Shown here: in pieces, positions 7,630-14,890 of the stretch
Layout of the letters: the number at the start of each line of letters is the position of its first letter
How positions within the stretch are numbered: position 1 is the first letter of the stretch
From: Planctomycetes bacterium UBA1146
Lineage (GTDB): Bacteria > Planctomycetota > UBA8108 > UBA1146
Assembly: GCA_002311345.1 (NCBI GenBank)
Contig: DCAA01000042.1
Location: 26,641-55,218 of the forward strand
Direction of reading: 5' to 3'
DNA length: 28,578 bases
Notes under the pieces: generated by a model
Seen by the model: the letters and a program-made list of their open reading frames with translations, nothing else
Databases searched by the model: none
Told to the model about the DNA's origin: nothing
Position numbers and translations under genes: made by a program

Positions 7630-8436
7630 CTAGAGGGCGTGCCCTTCAGATCTTGTCTTGTCCAACCATTCGCGAATCTGACCCGCCTGAATCGCACGGA
7701 TCCCCGGTTTTGCTGAGGGATCGTAGTGGATCGATGGCGGCGGGCGAACTTTGCGTGCCAGACCACCCCAGGCAGTTTTTCTGACCTCGAGGTCGATATC
7801 CTCGAGTGCTTGGGTCAGCATCGAGAGCGATTCGATGCGAGCATCCTGGACCAGACCGCAAACACAGAGGAAGCGCACTTCGGCATCTTTTTCGATCTGG
7901 TAGCGATCCTGTAACGAATCCAGCGCATAGGGAACATCGAGAGAAAGCAGCACGCTGGCAGCATTTCGCCGGGCGGTGACGTTGCCCTCGCTGAGAACCC
8001 GTGCCACTGAATGAACAGATCTTTCACCGAGTTGAACGAGTGCTGATTCGAGCAGATCGTCCTCTGCTAACGATCCCTCCGCCAACATTCTCGACAGCGG
8101 CACCAGCACTCGAAGATCACCCTCCTGTGCCAGGATGGTACAGATGACCCGCTTGGTCCTCGCATCGATCATCGAGTCCTCGAGAGTAGCAACCAGCAAG
8201 TTCCTCGTGATGGCGGGAGCCTTCTCGATACTCAACAGAATTCGATTCAATGACTTCCTCTGGAGCATCGGGTCGTAGGAACCAAGATCTGGAATCACTG
8301 TCGTGTTACGGATGTCCTGGAGTACATCATCGGCCTTGGTACGCTTTTCTAGCGGCTGACATCCTGTCAGCAGCAAACTCGAGATCATCAGCAAGGTAGC
8401 GATGGTGCGATAATTCGCGCTCTGCAGATATTTCAT
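7630..8436 (-). CDS. HEAT-repeat lipoprotein
   Basis: A 268-residue lipoprotein. The N-terminus has a positive start, a Leu/Ile core and the lipobox LLTGC with the acylated cysteine at residue 26. The mature part consists of paired helices of HEAT/PBS-lyase type, for example DLRVLVPLSRMLAEG, LLESALVQLGER, TARRNAASVLLSLD and AEVRFLCVCGLVQDARI, ending in a short Pro-rich tail. It should be an outer-membrane-anchored protein-binding scaffold on the periplasmic side. Its ATG shares one base with the secretin stop (TAATG at 8434-8438) and has GAGAGGA just upstream, so it is translated together with the secretin. A small lipoprotein coupled to a secretin is what a pilotin would look like, but HEAT repeats are not the usual pilotin fold. 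Confidence 0.82.
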   Translation of the reverse strand: MKYLQSANYRTIATLLMISSLLLTGCQPLEKRTKADDVLQDIRNTTVIPDLGSYDPMLQRKSLNRILLSIEKAPAITRNLLVATLEDSMIDARTKRVICTILAQEGDLRVLVPLSRMLAEGSLAEDDLLESALVQLGERSVHSVARVLSEGNVTARRNAASVLLSLDVPYALDSLQDRYQIEKDAEVRFLCVCGLVQDARIESLSMLTQALEDIDLEVRKTAWGGLARKVRPPPSIHYDPSAKPGIRAIQAGQIREWLDKTRSEGHAL

Positions 8437-11120
8437 TACAATCCTCTCATCGGCCGTAGCGGAGAACTGTTGAGGTACTCCCAGCGTTCATCAAGATCCT
8501 GCAAGTGATCCCCCAGTTCATCGAGGGTGATGGTGCGCAACTCGAAGGCAGCGAGATCATCTTCGAGAGTTCCCAGAGGAATCTCGCCTTCGGAGACCGC
8601 ATCCCGCAGCCGCACCGTTAGATGAGTGGTAATGGCGAGAAAATCGAGGCCCCGGTTACCGAGTTCAGTGAGCAGTTCCGTGTAGGAAAGATTCTCCGGT
8701 GATTCTGCTTCAGGAAACAGGCTTCCTCTTTGCTCCTCGAGCAACTTCCTGAAGTGGCCATGTTGTTCCTGAGTACGGGCTTGCAACTCGACGAACTTTG
8801 CAAACTCATTGAGGCTTCGGTCTCCGAGTACACGAAGTCTCTCGAGAGTCTTCTCGGAAAGATCCGTTTCACCACGCAAGACGACGATATCGCCCTTCTC
8901 ATAGAAGGTGCGCAATTTGTCGTAGGAGAGACTGACATGATACGGGCTGGTCGGAACCACAATCTCTCGCCTGGGAGAGACCACATCATCGTAATCGAGA
9001 TCAGGATTCAGACTCTTGATGTTCTCGACCAGGATCGCCGCAGCCTGGAAGAAAATCTGCCGCTCTTTCTTGGTCCAGGTCCTGATCGATTTCTCGGGGT
9101 GTCTCCTCTTGAACACGCTCAGCGAGTCTGACGCTTCTGGAAGATAGTCCTCGAAGATCTTGAGACGGCTGACCAGTTCACGCTTCTTGACGATGCTCAG
9201 CAGGGTCAGGTCCACAACATCCTGGCGAGTGAATCCCTCCACAGGTGTGCGCCCGATCGGATCGAGTCCGACCAGATCCCTCCCCTTCAGGATGTAGCGG
9301 TCATTGAAGAGCACGCTGTTGTAGGTGTCGAAATGTCGGCTCTCCTTCGGCGTCGAGATGGGATCGACTCCATCTTCGCTGAGGATGTGCGGTGTGAGCA
9401 CGATGATGATTTCACTGCGCTGCTGTTGTGAACTCTTACGACCGAAAAAGTCACCCAGGAACGGAATCTGTCCCAGCAGTGGGATCTTGTTGCTGGACTC
9501 GAATTCGCTCTCCTTGATCAGTCCGCCGAGGATGAGGGGCCGGTGATTTTTTACGCGGGCCTGGCCACGGAAGTTGCGAGTGGCCACCTCCGGAATGCCA
9601 AGCAGATCCTCAGCGAAGACTCGTTGTCGTCCCTGAAGATTGTTGACGGTGATGTCGATGAGCATCGAGACCTCGTTCTCATCGGGTCCGCTGATCCGCG
9701 GCTTGATGACGAGAGTCGTACCGATATGCACGGTTCCAACCTTGTTGACGTTTGCGACATAAGTGTTGCCAATGTCAGTTTGAGTCACCTCGGTCGAGAT
9801 GAAGGTAGGAATCTTCTCGCCGAGGTGCAACTGGCTCTGACGGTCATCGAGGGCATAGAGTTTCGGACGCGCCTTGATGATCGCATCGCCTTTACGAACC
9901 AGGGCATGGACTCCAGCCAGGAACTGTCCTGACAACCGTTCGGTGGTGTCATCGAAGAGGAAGGACAGCCCTGCCTGCTCGATCGGATTGAAGTTCCCGC
10001 TCGGTTGAGGAATATCCTCCCCGGGCAACGGGGAGGCGAAATTGATCACGTTGCGGCGCTTCTCGACCGCAAGCATGTCGATGCCGAGATCGGACAGAGC
10101 ATCGGCTTCCAGTTCGATGATCTGAACCTCGATCATGATCTGTTTCGCCGGTACGTCGATCTGGTCGATGAAAGCCTGGATCCGTTCGATATCTTTCTCG
10201 GTACCGACCGCCAGCAATCGATTTCGGGCCTCGGTCGAAGGAGATTCGAGGAAGGTGAGCGACATTGCGGAATCCTCGATACCACTTCCCAGATTCACCG
10301 GCGGCAGTTCGACCGGATCGACATGGGGAATCTCGAGGATGTAGGGGTACTCCGGCAGATTCCATGAAGGCAACACCGTTTCGGAGGCGGCGCTATAGCG
10401 TGAATAAACCGCCCTCTTGTAGGTGTGGGTGATGGTGCGATTGCCCTGCTTGACGACATCGTTCTTCACCTCTTCGGTCCGATGGTAAACCTGGCACACC
10501 TTGCTCGCTGCCAACGCCTCGAGAACCAGTTGAATGCCGGCGTACCGGATGGTGATCGCTTTCTGGATCAGGCGATCACGCACCTCCAGACTCTCGAAGT
10601 CCCGGATGGTCCGGATCAAGGCTTCCGTCGTCGGTGGATCCGCGGTCACCAGTAATGAGTGCTTTCGATTGGCGATCATCGTGACGCTGCCGTTCTCGAC
10701 GAAAACAGCGAGAGTCGGGATCTCGCGCAGGAATTGGATCACTTCCTCGGCTTCGATGTGAAACAATTCCACGAAGGTCAAATTGGGAACCTGGGCCAGA
10801 ACCGGATTGGACCCGGCCAACGGGAACAACACCGAGACGAAGCAGATGACCGAAAACAGAAGTGTGCAGGGAATCACTTCCCTCAATCGATTCAGGATTC
10901 CCGCTCCTCTCCGCTTTCCTCGACCCGGTTGCGACGACTCGCCCCCGGGTACACGACCAGGTCGTGGACCGGGTTCCCGGGATCCGGGATCCTGGCCACT
11001 ATTCCCCCGTCGACCCTGACCGGATAACCTGTCGAGGCCTCCCCCGTGCTGGATCCAGGAGAACTCCACAACCGGACTCCCGATCAGTACTCCAAAGATT
11101 ATCGGCACGTTACCAGCCAT
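8436..11120 (-). CDS. Secretin (GspD/PilQ-type outer-membrane channel) with a long C-terminal extension
   Basis: With the ATG at 11120 the protein is 894 residues. After an odd Gly/Arg/Pro-rich stretch (about 25-75) comes an export segment (about 80-108) ending in NPVLAQ. N-domain-like repeats follow (about 110-330), including the AVGTEKDIERIQAFIDQID strand-helix unit. The secretin channel domain spans about 328-580 and carries GEKIPTFIST, PLILGGLIKE, IPLLGQIPFLGDFF and RSEIIIVLTPHIL, the standard secretin signature. About 310 further residues without homology I recognise follow. The start is uncertain: GTG at 11141, ATG at 11120 and rarer codons near 10900 just before the export segment are all possible, and the last would remove the low-complexity part. 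The gene lies between the CHAT protease and the lipoprotein genes, overlapping both. No other type II or type III secretion gene is in the window. Confidence 0.87.
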   Translation of the reverse strand: MAGNVPIIFGVLIGSPVVEFSWIQHGGGLDRLSGQGRRGNSGQDPGSREPGPRPGRVPGGESSQPGRGKRRGAGILNRLREVIPCTLLFSVICFVSVLFPLAGSNPVLAQVPNLTFVELFHIEAEEVIQFLREIPTLAVFVENGSVTMIANRKHSLLVTADPPTTEALIRTIRDFESLEVRDRLIQKAITIRYAGIQLVLEALAASKVCQVYHRTEEVKNDVVKQGNRTITHTYKRAVYSRYSAASETVLPSWNLPEYPYILEIPHVDPVELPPVNLGSGIEDSAMSLTFLESPSTEARNRLLAVGTEKDIERIQAFIDQIDVPAKQIMIEVQIIELEADALSDLGIDMLAVEKRRNVINFASPLPGEDIPQPSGNFNPIEQAGLSFLFDDTTERLSGQFLAGVHALVRKGDAIIKARPKLYALDDRQSQLHLGEKIPTFISTEVTQTDIGNTYVANVNKVGTVHIGTTLVIKPRISGPDENEVSMLIDITVNNLQGRQRVFAEDLLGIPEVATRNFRGQARVKNHRPLILGGLIKESEFESSNKIPLLGQIPFLGDFFGRKSSQQQRSEIIIVLTPHILSEDGVDPISTPKESRHFDTYNSVLFNDRYILKGRDLVGLDPIGRTPVEGFTRQDVVDLTLLSIVKKRELVSRLKIFEDYLPEASDSLSVFKRRHPEKSIRTWTKKERQIFFQAAAILVENIKSLNPDLDYDDVVSPRREIVVPTSPYHVSLSYDKLRTFYEKGDIVVLRGETDLSEKTLERLRVLGDRSLNEFAKFVELQARTQEQHGHFRKLLEEQRGSLFPEAESPENLSYTELLTELGNRGLDFLAITTHLTVRLRDAVSEGEIPLGTLEDDLAAFELRTITLDELGDHLQDLDERWEYLNSSPLRPMRGL

Positions 11121-13371
11121 TCTCAACCACAACCCAACCACTCCACACAGATGGGTGACGATCCATACTATTTCCCTTCAATTGCCTACAAGCATATCTC
11201 AGGACCTCAGCAGGCCCCTTTTGGCCATCTGTAGCCTGCACCATTGATCCGAACAGACGACCTGCGGCCGCATCCTCGACTGGCCACAGGGTGCCCAGGA
11301 TCGCCTGGCAGCCTGCATCCAGTGCTGCACGAGCAAAACCGGCCAGATCGTCCGCCCCGGATGCGCCTCCGATGGCAGTTTCACAACCGGTCAGCGCAAG
11401 CAGACGGCACCCAGTCAGGCGATAACCCGACATCTCATCAGCTGTCAGTTCTCCGTCGCATTGCTCGTCGGGTGCCAGCGCCAACAAGGAGGTACCAGGA
11501 TCATGCGGATGGAAGTCTCCGTGACAGGCGATATGAAGAACCCGCGCTTGTTCGGCCCCCTTGCGCACCGCCGACTCGGTTGCATCGATTCCCGCAAGGA
11601 ATATCGATCCGGGCAAAGACTCCAGTACTTGCATACCCTCCATGCGTGTTCCTGGAAGTGGACGGCGACCCTCGACAACGGGGTCGACCACAGTCAACCA
11701 ACCTTCCCGTGGTAATGGATCGAGAGCACGGCAGGCAGAAACCACTGCGGGGAGCAAACTCCAGGTACAGCGATCTACCAGCGTCGTTCCGTCGATGGGA
11801 AGAACTCCCCACGGGACCCTTCTCATGCCACCGACCGGCGCCAACAACAGACGATCGTTGACGCTCACTCCTGAAGGAAAGATCCTCGAGGCGAGCCAGC
11901 GAGCGGAGTCTGAATCGGTTCCCCGCGATTCATGGAGACTCAACGCCTTGACGATGGCTTCTCCGGGATCTTGATCGATGCGGCGCACCTTCCAGTGTCC
12001 TTCATCCGTGGTCCACACCAGTAATTCCGGACCCGTATCGAGAACCACGACCACGGTAGCCTTGTCTTTGGCTCGAGTTGCAACCTCACTCAGTTGCGCG
12101 ACCGTCGGAGGCTCGACACCCTGTCCCCGCACCCGCGAGTGTTCGGCTGCCAACAAAGCTCCCATCGAATTCCCGAGGCGCGCCTCGATGCGCGCAAGTA
12201 GCACGGCGGGTTCTCGCCGGGGTGACAGTGCGGCCGCATCGTCTTGCCGCGAGCCGCGGATCTGCTCGACGGTGGCCAGCGCCAGGCGAGCCTCCCGTCT
12301 TGCTTGCTGAAGACGGCTTGCATTGAGAAACGCCCGTGCACGCGCCAGAGCGCACTTCCAGACCGTTTCCTGGTCGCCCGAGAGATCGACAGCGTTCCGC
12401 GTCACCTTGATCGTTTCCTCGACCCAACCGCGTCGAGACGCTGCCGAAGCAACCGTCACGAGGGCCAGCGTTGCGGTGACGCGATCGCCGCGAAGTGTCG
12501 CCGATGAAAATGCGGATCGAGAATCTGCAAGTGCAGAGTTCAATTCATCTCGCCAAAGTTGAGCACTATTTGTGAAGGCCGCGGTTTGTATCCTGCGAGT
12601 CGCCCGTTCGATAAGAAATCGATCTCTTGCTCGCGTACCTATCGGAGCACGATCTCCCGCCCGATCGAGAAGTTGCTTGGCACTACGTTGGTGCACACGA
12701 TCTACCTCTGCAAACTTATTTTGAACCGACGAGGAGAGACGCATCCACTTCGATGCCAGGGTTGCTTCCAACGAGACACCCTGCAAACTGTCGAGTTCCT
12801 CTGCCGCTCGCGCAGGCATTCCCTCCCGCAAATTTCGTGCGGCACGTTCGAGAACATCCACGGGCGTTCCACCTACGGGATACCACGGACTGGAATCAAC
12901 TGCCGAAGAGATTCGATGAAGTGTCGGCTCTTCATCCTCAGTAGTGACCCGAACCAGGATTTCTCCGGCCGGAACCCTTCCAGGGTCAGGACCGAGAAGT
13001 TCAGCGTCGGAGAAGAAAAGGCGCGCCGCAGTGCCATCGACATCTATAGAGGCGAGCACTACTTCGCAGCCGGCATGAACCAGGCAAACGTCTACCCTTC
13101 TCCATCCTTGCGCCTCGGGCAAGGTGACCGAGATGACATCTGTATCCACCAGCGGTCGATCAGTCCGCAGTTTTCCCTGGAGAAGGGAGATATCGAGGGT
13201 CGATGCAAGAGATACCGATGCGGTCGAAAAACCCAACAGAAGTACAGAGAGCGCCAAAAATAGACATCGAACTCGCCACAAGGTGATGGGCCGCGTGTAG
13301 GTTGCCGATGGCGGTCGGCAAGAGGCAAATCTCATCGAACGGAACTCCGGACCCTGGTCCCGGAGCGGCAT
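11110..13371 (-). CDS. Exported CHAT-domain protease with a TPR-like middle region
   Basis: A 753-residue protein. A hydrophobic export or anchor segment lies at about 31-57, after a long positively charged N-terminus. The middle part (about 170-420) is a series of Ala/Arg-rich helices that look TPR-like (ATLALVTVASAASRRGWVEE, RARAFLNASRLQQARREARL). The C-terminal CHAT domain (about 440-753) has the caspase-like catalytic pair: His617 in VLHIACHGDF and Cys663 in LLALTGCETA, plus the usual AILGTLWPVEDAAA and HPSVWSGWVVV ending. CHAT proteins are cysteine peptidases of the caspase/separase fold. An exported one is less usual than the cytoplasmic TPR-CHAT enzymes known from defence systems. ATG at 13371 has GGGAG seven bases upstream; ATG at 13335 is an alternative. 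It overlaps the secretin gene and follows GluQRS by 39 bases. Confidence 0.87.
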   Translation of the reverse strand: MPLRDQGPEFRSMRFASCRPPSATYTRPITLWRVRCLFLALSVLLLGFSTASVSLASTLDISLLQGKLRTDRPLVDTDVISVTLPEAQGWRRVDVCLVHAGCEVVLASIDVDGTAARLFFSDAELLGPDPGRVPAGEILVRVTTEDEEPTLHRISSAVDSSPWYPVGGTPVDVLERAARNLREGMPARAAEELDSLQGVSLEATLASKWMRLSSSVQNKFAEVDRVHQRSAKQLLDRAGDRAPIGTRARDRFLIERATRRIQTAAFTNSAQLWRDELNSALADSRSAFSSATLRGDRVTATLALVTVASAASRRGWVEETIKVTRNAVDLSGDQETVWKCALARARAFLNASRLQQARREARLALATVEQIRGSRQDDAAALSPRREPAVLLARIEARLGNSMGALLAAEHSRVRGQGVEPPTVAQLSEVATRAKDKATVVVVLDTGPELLVWTTDEGHWKVRRIDQDPGEAIVKALSLHESRGTDSDSARWLASRIFPSGVSVNDRLLLAPVGGMRRVPWGVLPIDGTTLVDRCTWSLLPAVVSACRALDPLPREGWLTVVDPVVEGRRPLPGTRMEGMQVLESLPGSIFLAGIDATESAVRKGAEQARVLHIACHGDFHPHDPGTSLLALAPDEQCDGELTADEMSGYRLTGCRLLALTGCETAIGGASGADDLAGFARAALDAGCQAILGTLWPVEDAAAGRLFGSMVQATDGQKGPAEVLRYACRQLKGNSMDRHPSVWSGWVVVENGW

Positions 13372-13410
13372 TCCAGGACTCCCAGACTATGCCGGATCTG
13401 CGCTGAAAGT

Positions 13411-14367
13411 TCAATCATCCGCTTCCAGGTGACTCCTACCATCCCAGACGGAAGGCTCCCTGGGGATCCGGTCGAGTTGAAAACCATCGAGCAGGTCTTC
13501 GGGCCGGCAGCAGGTGCCCTCGTCAGCCAGGCCACTGAGATATCCTAGAGTCCCGACGAGCGACTGGGCCGATACTCCTTCTCGGCGATAACGAGCCAAA
13601 CTCGTATCCCCGTGCCGTTTCGCCAGCCTCCGTCCGTCAGGCCCCACGATGAGAGGAAGATGGATGAAGCGGGGTGCTGCGGTACCCAGATGACGATAGA
13701 GCAACAACTGGCGCGGTGTCGATGAGAGCAGGTCATCGGCCCTCAATACCTCCGTCACCCCCGCGGCTGCATCGTCGACCACGACTGCCAATTGATAGGA
13801 CGGGGTTCCATCTCGCTTTCGTACCACGAAGTCGCCCGATAACTCTCCGACCTGGGGACCGGTAAACTGGTCATCGAAGGCAACGGCAGGTTCCATCACC
13901 CTCAACCGGAGCGCCGGATCTCGCCCAGTCTCTGAGCGTGCATGCTTCTCATCTTGCCAGCGGTCACGGCAAGTCCCCGGGTAAATCGTCTCGGCCACGA
14001 TGCCCTCCGATTCGTGCGGAGCACTGGCTGCCTGCTCCACTTCGCGTCGAGAACAGGTGCACGGATAGACGAGTCTCTGCTGCTGAAGAACCTCGAGAGC
14101 CTTTTCGTGGCGAGAGAGATGCTCGGTCTGGATCTCGGGCTCCCCGTCCCAGTCGAGTCCCAGCCATTGCAGATCTTCGATGGTTTGCTCGATCGCCCCT
14201 GACCGAACCCGTGGCCCATCGATGTCCTCGATCCGGAGGCGCAGAATTCCTCCTCGACTGCGAATCGATAACCACGCCATCAGGAACGACCTGGCGTTGC
14301 CCAGGTGCAGGACACCTGTCGGACTGGGGGCCAACCTACCCACCGGGGAGATTTTGTGGTGCTCCAT
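13411..14367 (-). CDS. gluQ: Glutamyl-Q tRNA(Asp) synthetase
   Basis: A 318-residue truncated glutamyl-tRNA synthetase homologue, the length expected for GluQRS, which activates glutamate and attaches it to queuosine at position 34 of tRNA(Asp). The catalytic-domain start GRLAPSPTG, the HLGN class I motif (residues 21-24), the zinc ligands of YPCTCSR and YPGTCR, and the KMSKS-equivalent RRLAKRHGD are all visible. The anticodon-binding domain of GluRS is absent, as it should be. A longer frame extends to 14463, but the ATG at 14367 sits five bases after GGGAG and right before the conserved N-terminus. It is the first gene of the minus-strand group that continues with the CHAT, secretin and lipoprotein genes. 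No functional link to them is evident. Confidence 0.92.
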   Translation of the reverse strand: MEHHKISPVGRLAPSPTGVLHLGNARSFLMAWLSIRSRGGILRLRIEDIDGPRVRSGAIEQTIEDLQWLGLDWDGEPEIQTEHLSRHEKALEVLQQQRLVYPCTCSRREVEQAASAPHESEGIVAETIYPGTCRDRWQDEKHARSETGRDPALRLRVMEPAVAFDDQFTGPQVGELSGDFVVRKRDGTPSYQLAVVVDDAAAGVTEVLRADDLLSSTPRQLLLYRHLGTAAPRFIHLPLIVGPDGRRLAKRHGDTSLARYRREGVSAQSLVGTLGYLSGLADEGTCCRPEDLLDGFQLDRIPREPSVWDGRSHLEADD

Positions 14368-14661
14368 CGAACTCCCATTCCAGCGCTGAGGTGACCGGGT
14401 AAATTGCTCACAAACATGCCAGGATCGGACCTTGCCGGTCGATTCTTTTCCAGGATTCCCCACTGAACCCTCGGCCGGTAGAATGGTATCACAGGATTCG
14501 GAGCACCCTGTTGGTGCCAGATCCGCGACCCCGGCGTGAATCGCCCGGGTCGATAGAGAGAAGCCTGGTGGGACGCCGCCAGGCGGGACGGTACCCGGCT
14601 GCGGGTGTCACGCCCGCTTGAGGCCGGGAAACTTCAACCTAAGAGAGGAGGTGGTCCATTG

Positions 14662-14700
14662 ATGATTGTCCGTGGCTCTACTAGGAGGTGGGTGCGTTAG
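14662..14700 (+). CDS. Possible 12-residue leader peptide
   Basis: ATG at 14662 starts a 12-codon ORF (MIVRGSTRRWVR) that ends with TAG at 14698-14700. It lies just downstream of a very strong Shine-Dalgarno sequence (AGGAGGTGG at 14646-14654, about seven bases before the ATG). It contains four Arg codons, including a tandem AGG AGG pair that itself forms a second Shine-Dalgarno-like AGGAGGTGG (14683-14691). Its last codons enter the stem that encloses the junction hairpins, so a translating or paused ribosome would change the fold upstream of the terminator. A regulatory leader peptide is plausible; it could equally be an accidental ORF in a non-coding RNA. Confidence 0.35.
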   Translation: MIVRGSTRRWVR

Positions 14701-14756
14701 CCCGCTCCCCTGACGGGGGAGGCGGCACCATCCGCCTTACCCACCTGGTAGATACA

Positions 14757-14789
14757 GGGCCCGGAGGGAACCCCTCCGGGCCCTTCTTC
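14757..14789 (+). terminator. Strong intrinsic terminator upstream of prfB
   Basis: A perfect 12-bp G-C-rich stem (14757-14768 with 14772-14783) has a three-base loop (AAC) and is followed by TTCTTC. It ends the structured RNA 101 bases before the prfB start, so prfB needs either readthrough or a separate promoter. Confidence 0.82.
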
Positions 14790-14802
14790 AATTCCACACG
14801 CT

Positions 14803-14875
14803 GCCAAGAGTTCACTTGGCTAAAAGGCCTCCCGGCGGCACCATGGTGTCGTCACCATGATGGTCACACCCAAGG
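14803..14875 (+). promoter_or_regulatory. prfB: Hairpins in the prfB 5' region
   Basis: GCCAAG at 14803-14808 pairs with CTTGGC at 14815-14820 over a six-base loop. Further on, two ATGGTG/CACCAT-type inverted repeats (about 14840-14866) can form alternative hairpins a short distance before the Shine-Dalgarno sequence (GGAGAG, 14883-14888). They may influence initiation, but no known regulatory motif is recognised, and I see no clear -10/-35 pair here. Confidence 0.35.
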
Positions 14876-14890
14876 GAATGGCGGAGAGTC

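Larger units (their letters stand above)
14526..14789 (+). ncRNA. Unassigned structured RNA or leader upstream of prfB
   Basis: This gene-free stretch (the gap runs 14368-14890) is packed with G-C-rich hairpins. H1 is 14526-14552 (CGACCC, one mismatch, GGCG, loop TGAAT). H2 is 14563-14584, 9 bp with one G-U pair and the loop GACG. H3 is 14594-14628, with an outer 6-bp and an inner 7-bp stem. An 8-bp stem, 14686-14693 with 14739-14746, encloses two hairpins (14705-14721 and about 14721-14736). A terminator ends the element. Between H3 and this junction lies an extended Shine-Dalgarno-like sequence (14642-14657). It does not match tmRNA, RNase P RNA, SRP RNA or any riboswitch class I know. It may be an independent small RNA or an attenuator leader for prfB. 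The 5' end is not defined; no convincing promoter is visible. Confidence 0.55.

Noticed and set aside
12559..13263. Plus-strand 234-codon ORF inside the CHAT gene
   Set aside because: It is an antisense shadow of a well-supported protein with intact catalytic residues.
14526..14789. Identity as tmRNA, RNase P RNA, SRP RNA, 6S RNA, cobalamin or TPP riboswitch
   Set aside because: The conserved cores of these families that I know (for example GAGGAAAGTCC, GGAAGCAG, the TPP box) are absent.
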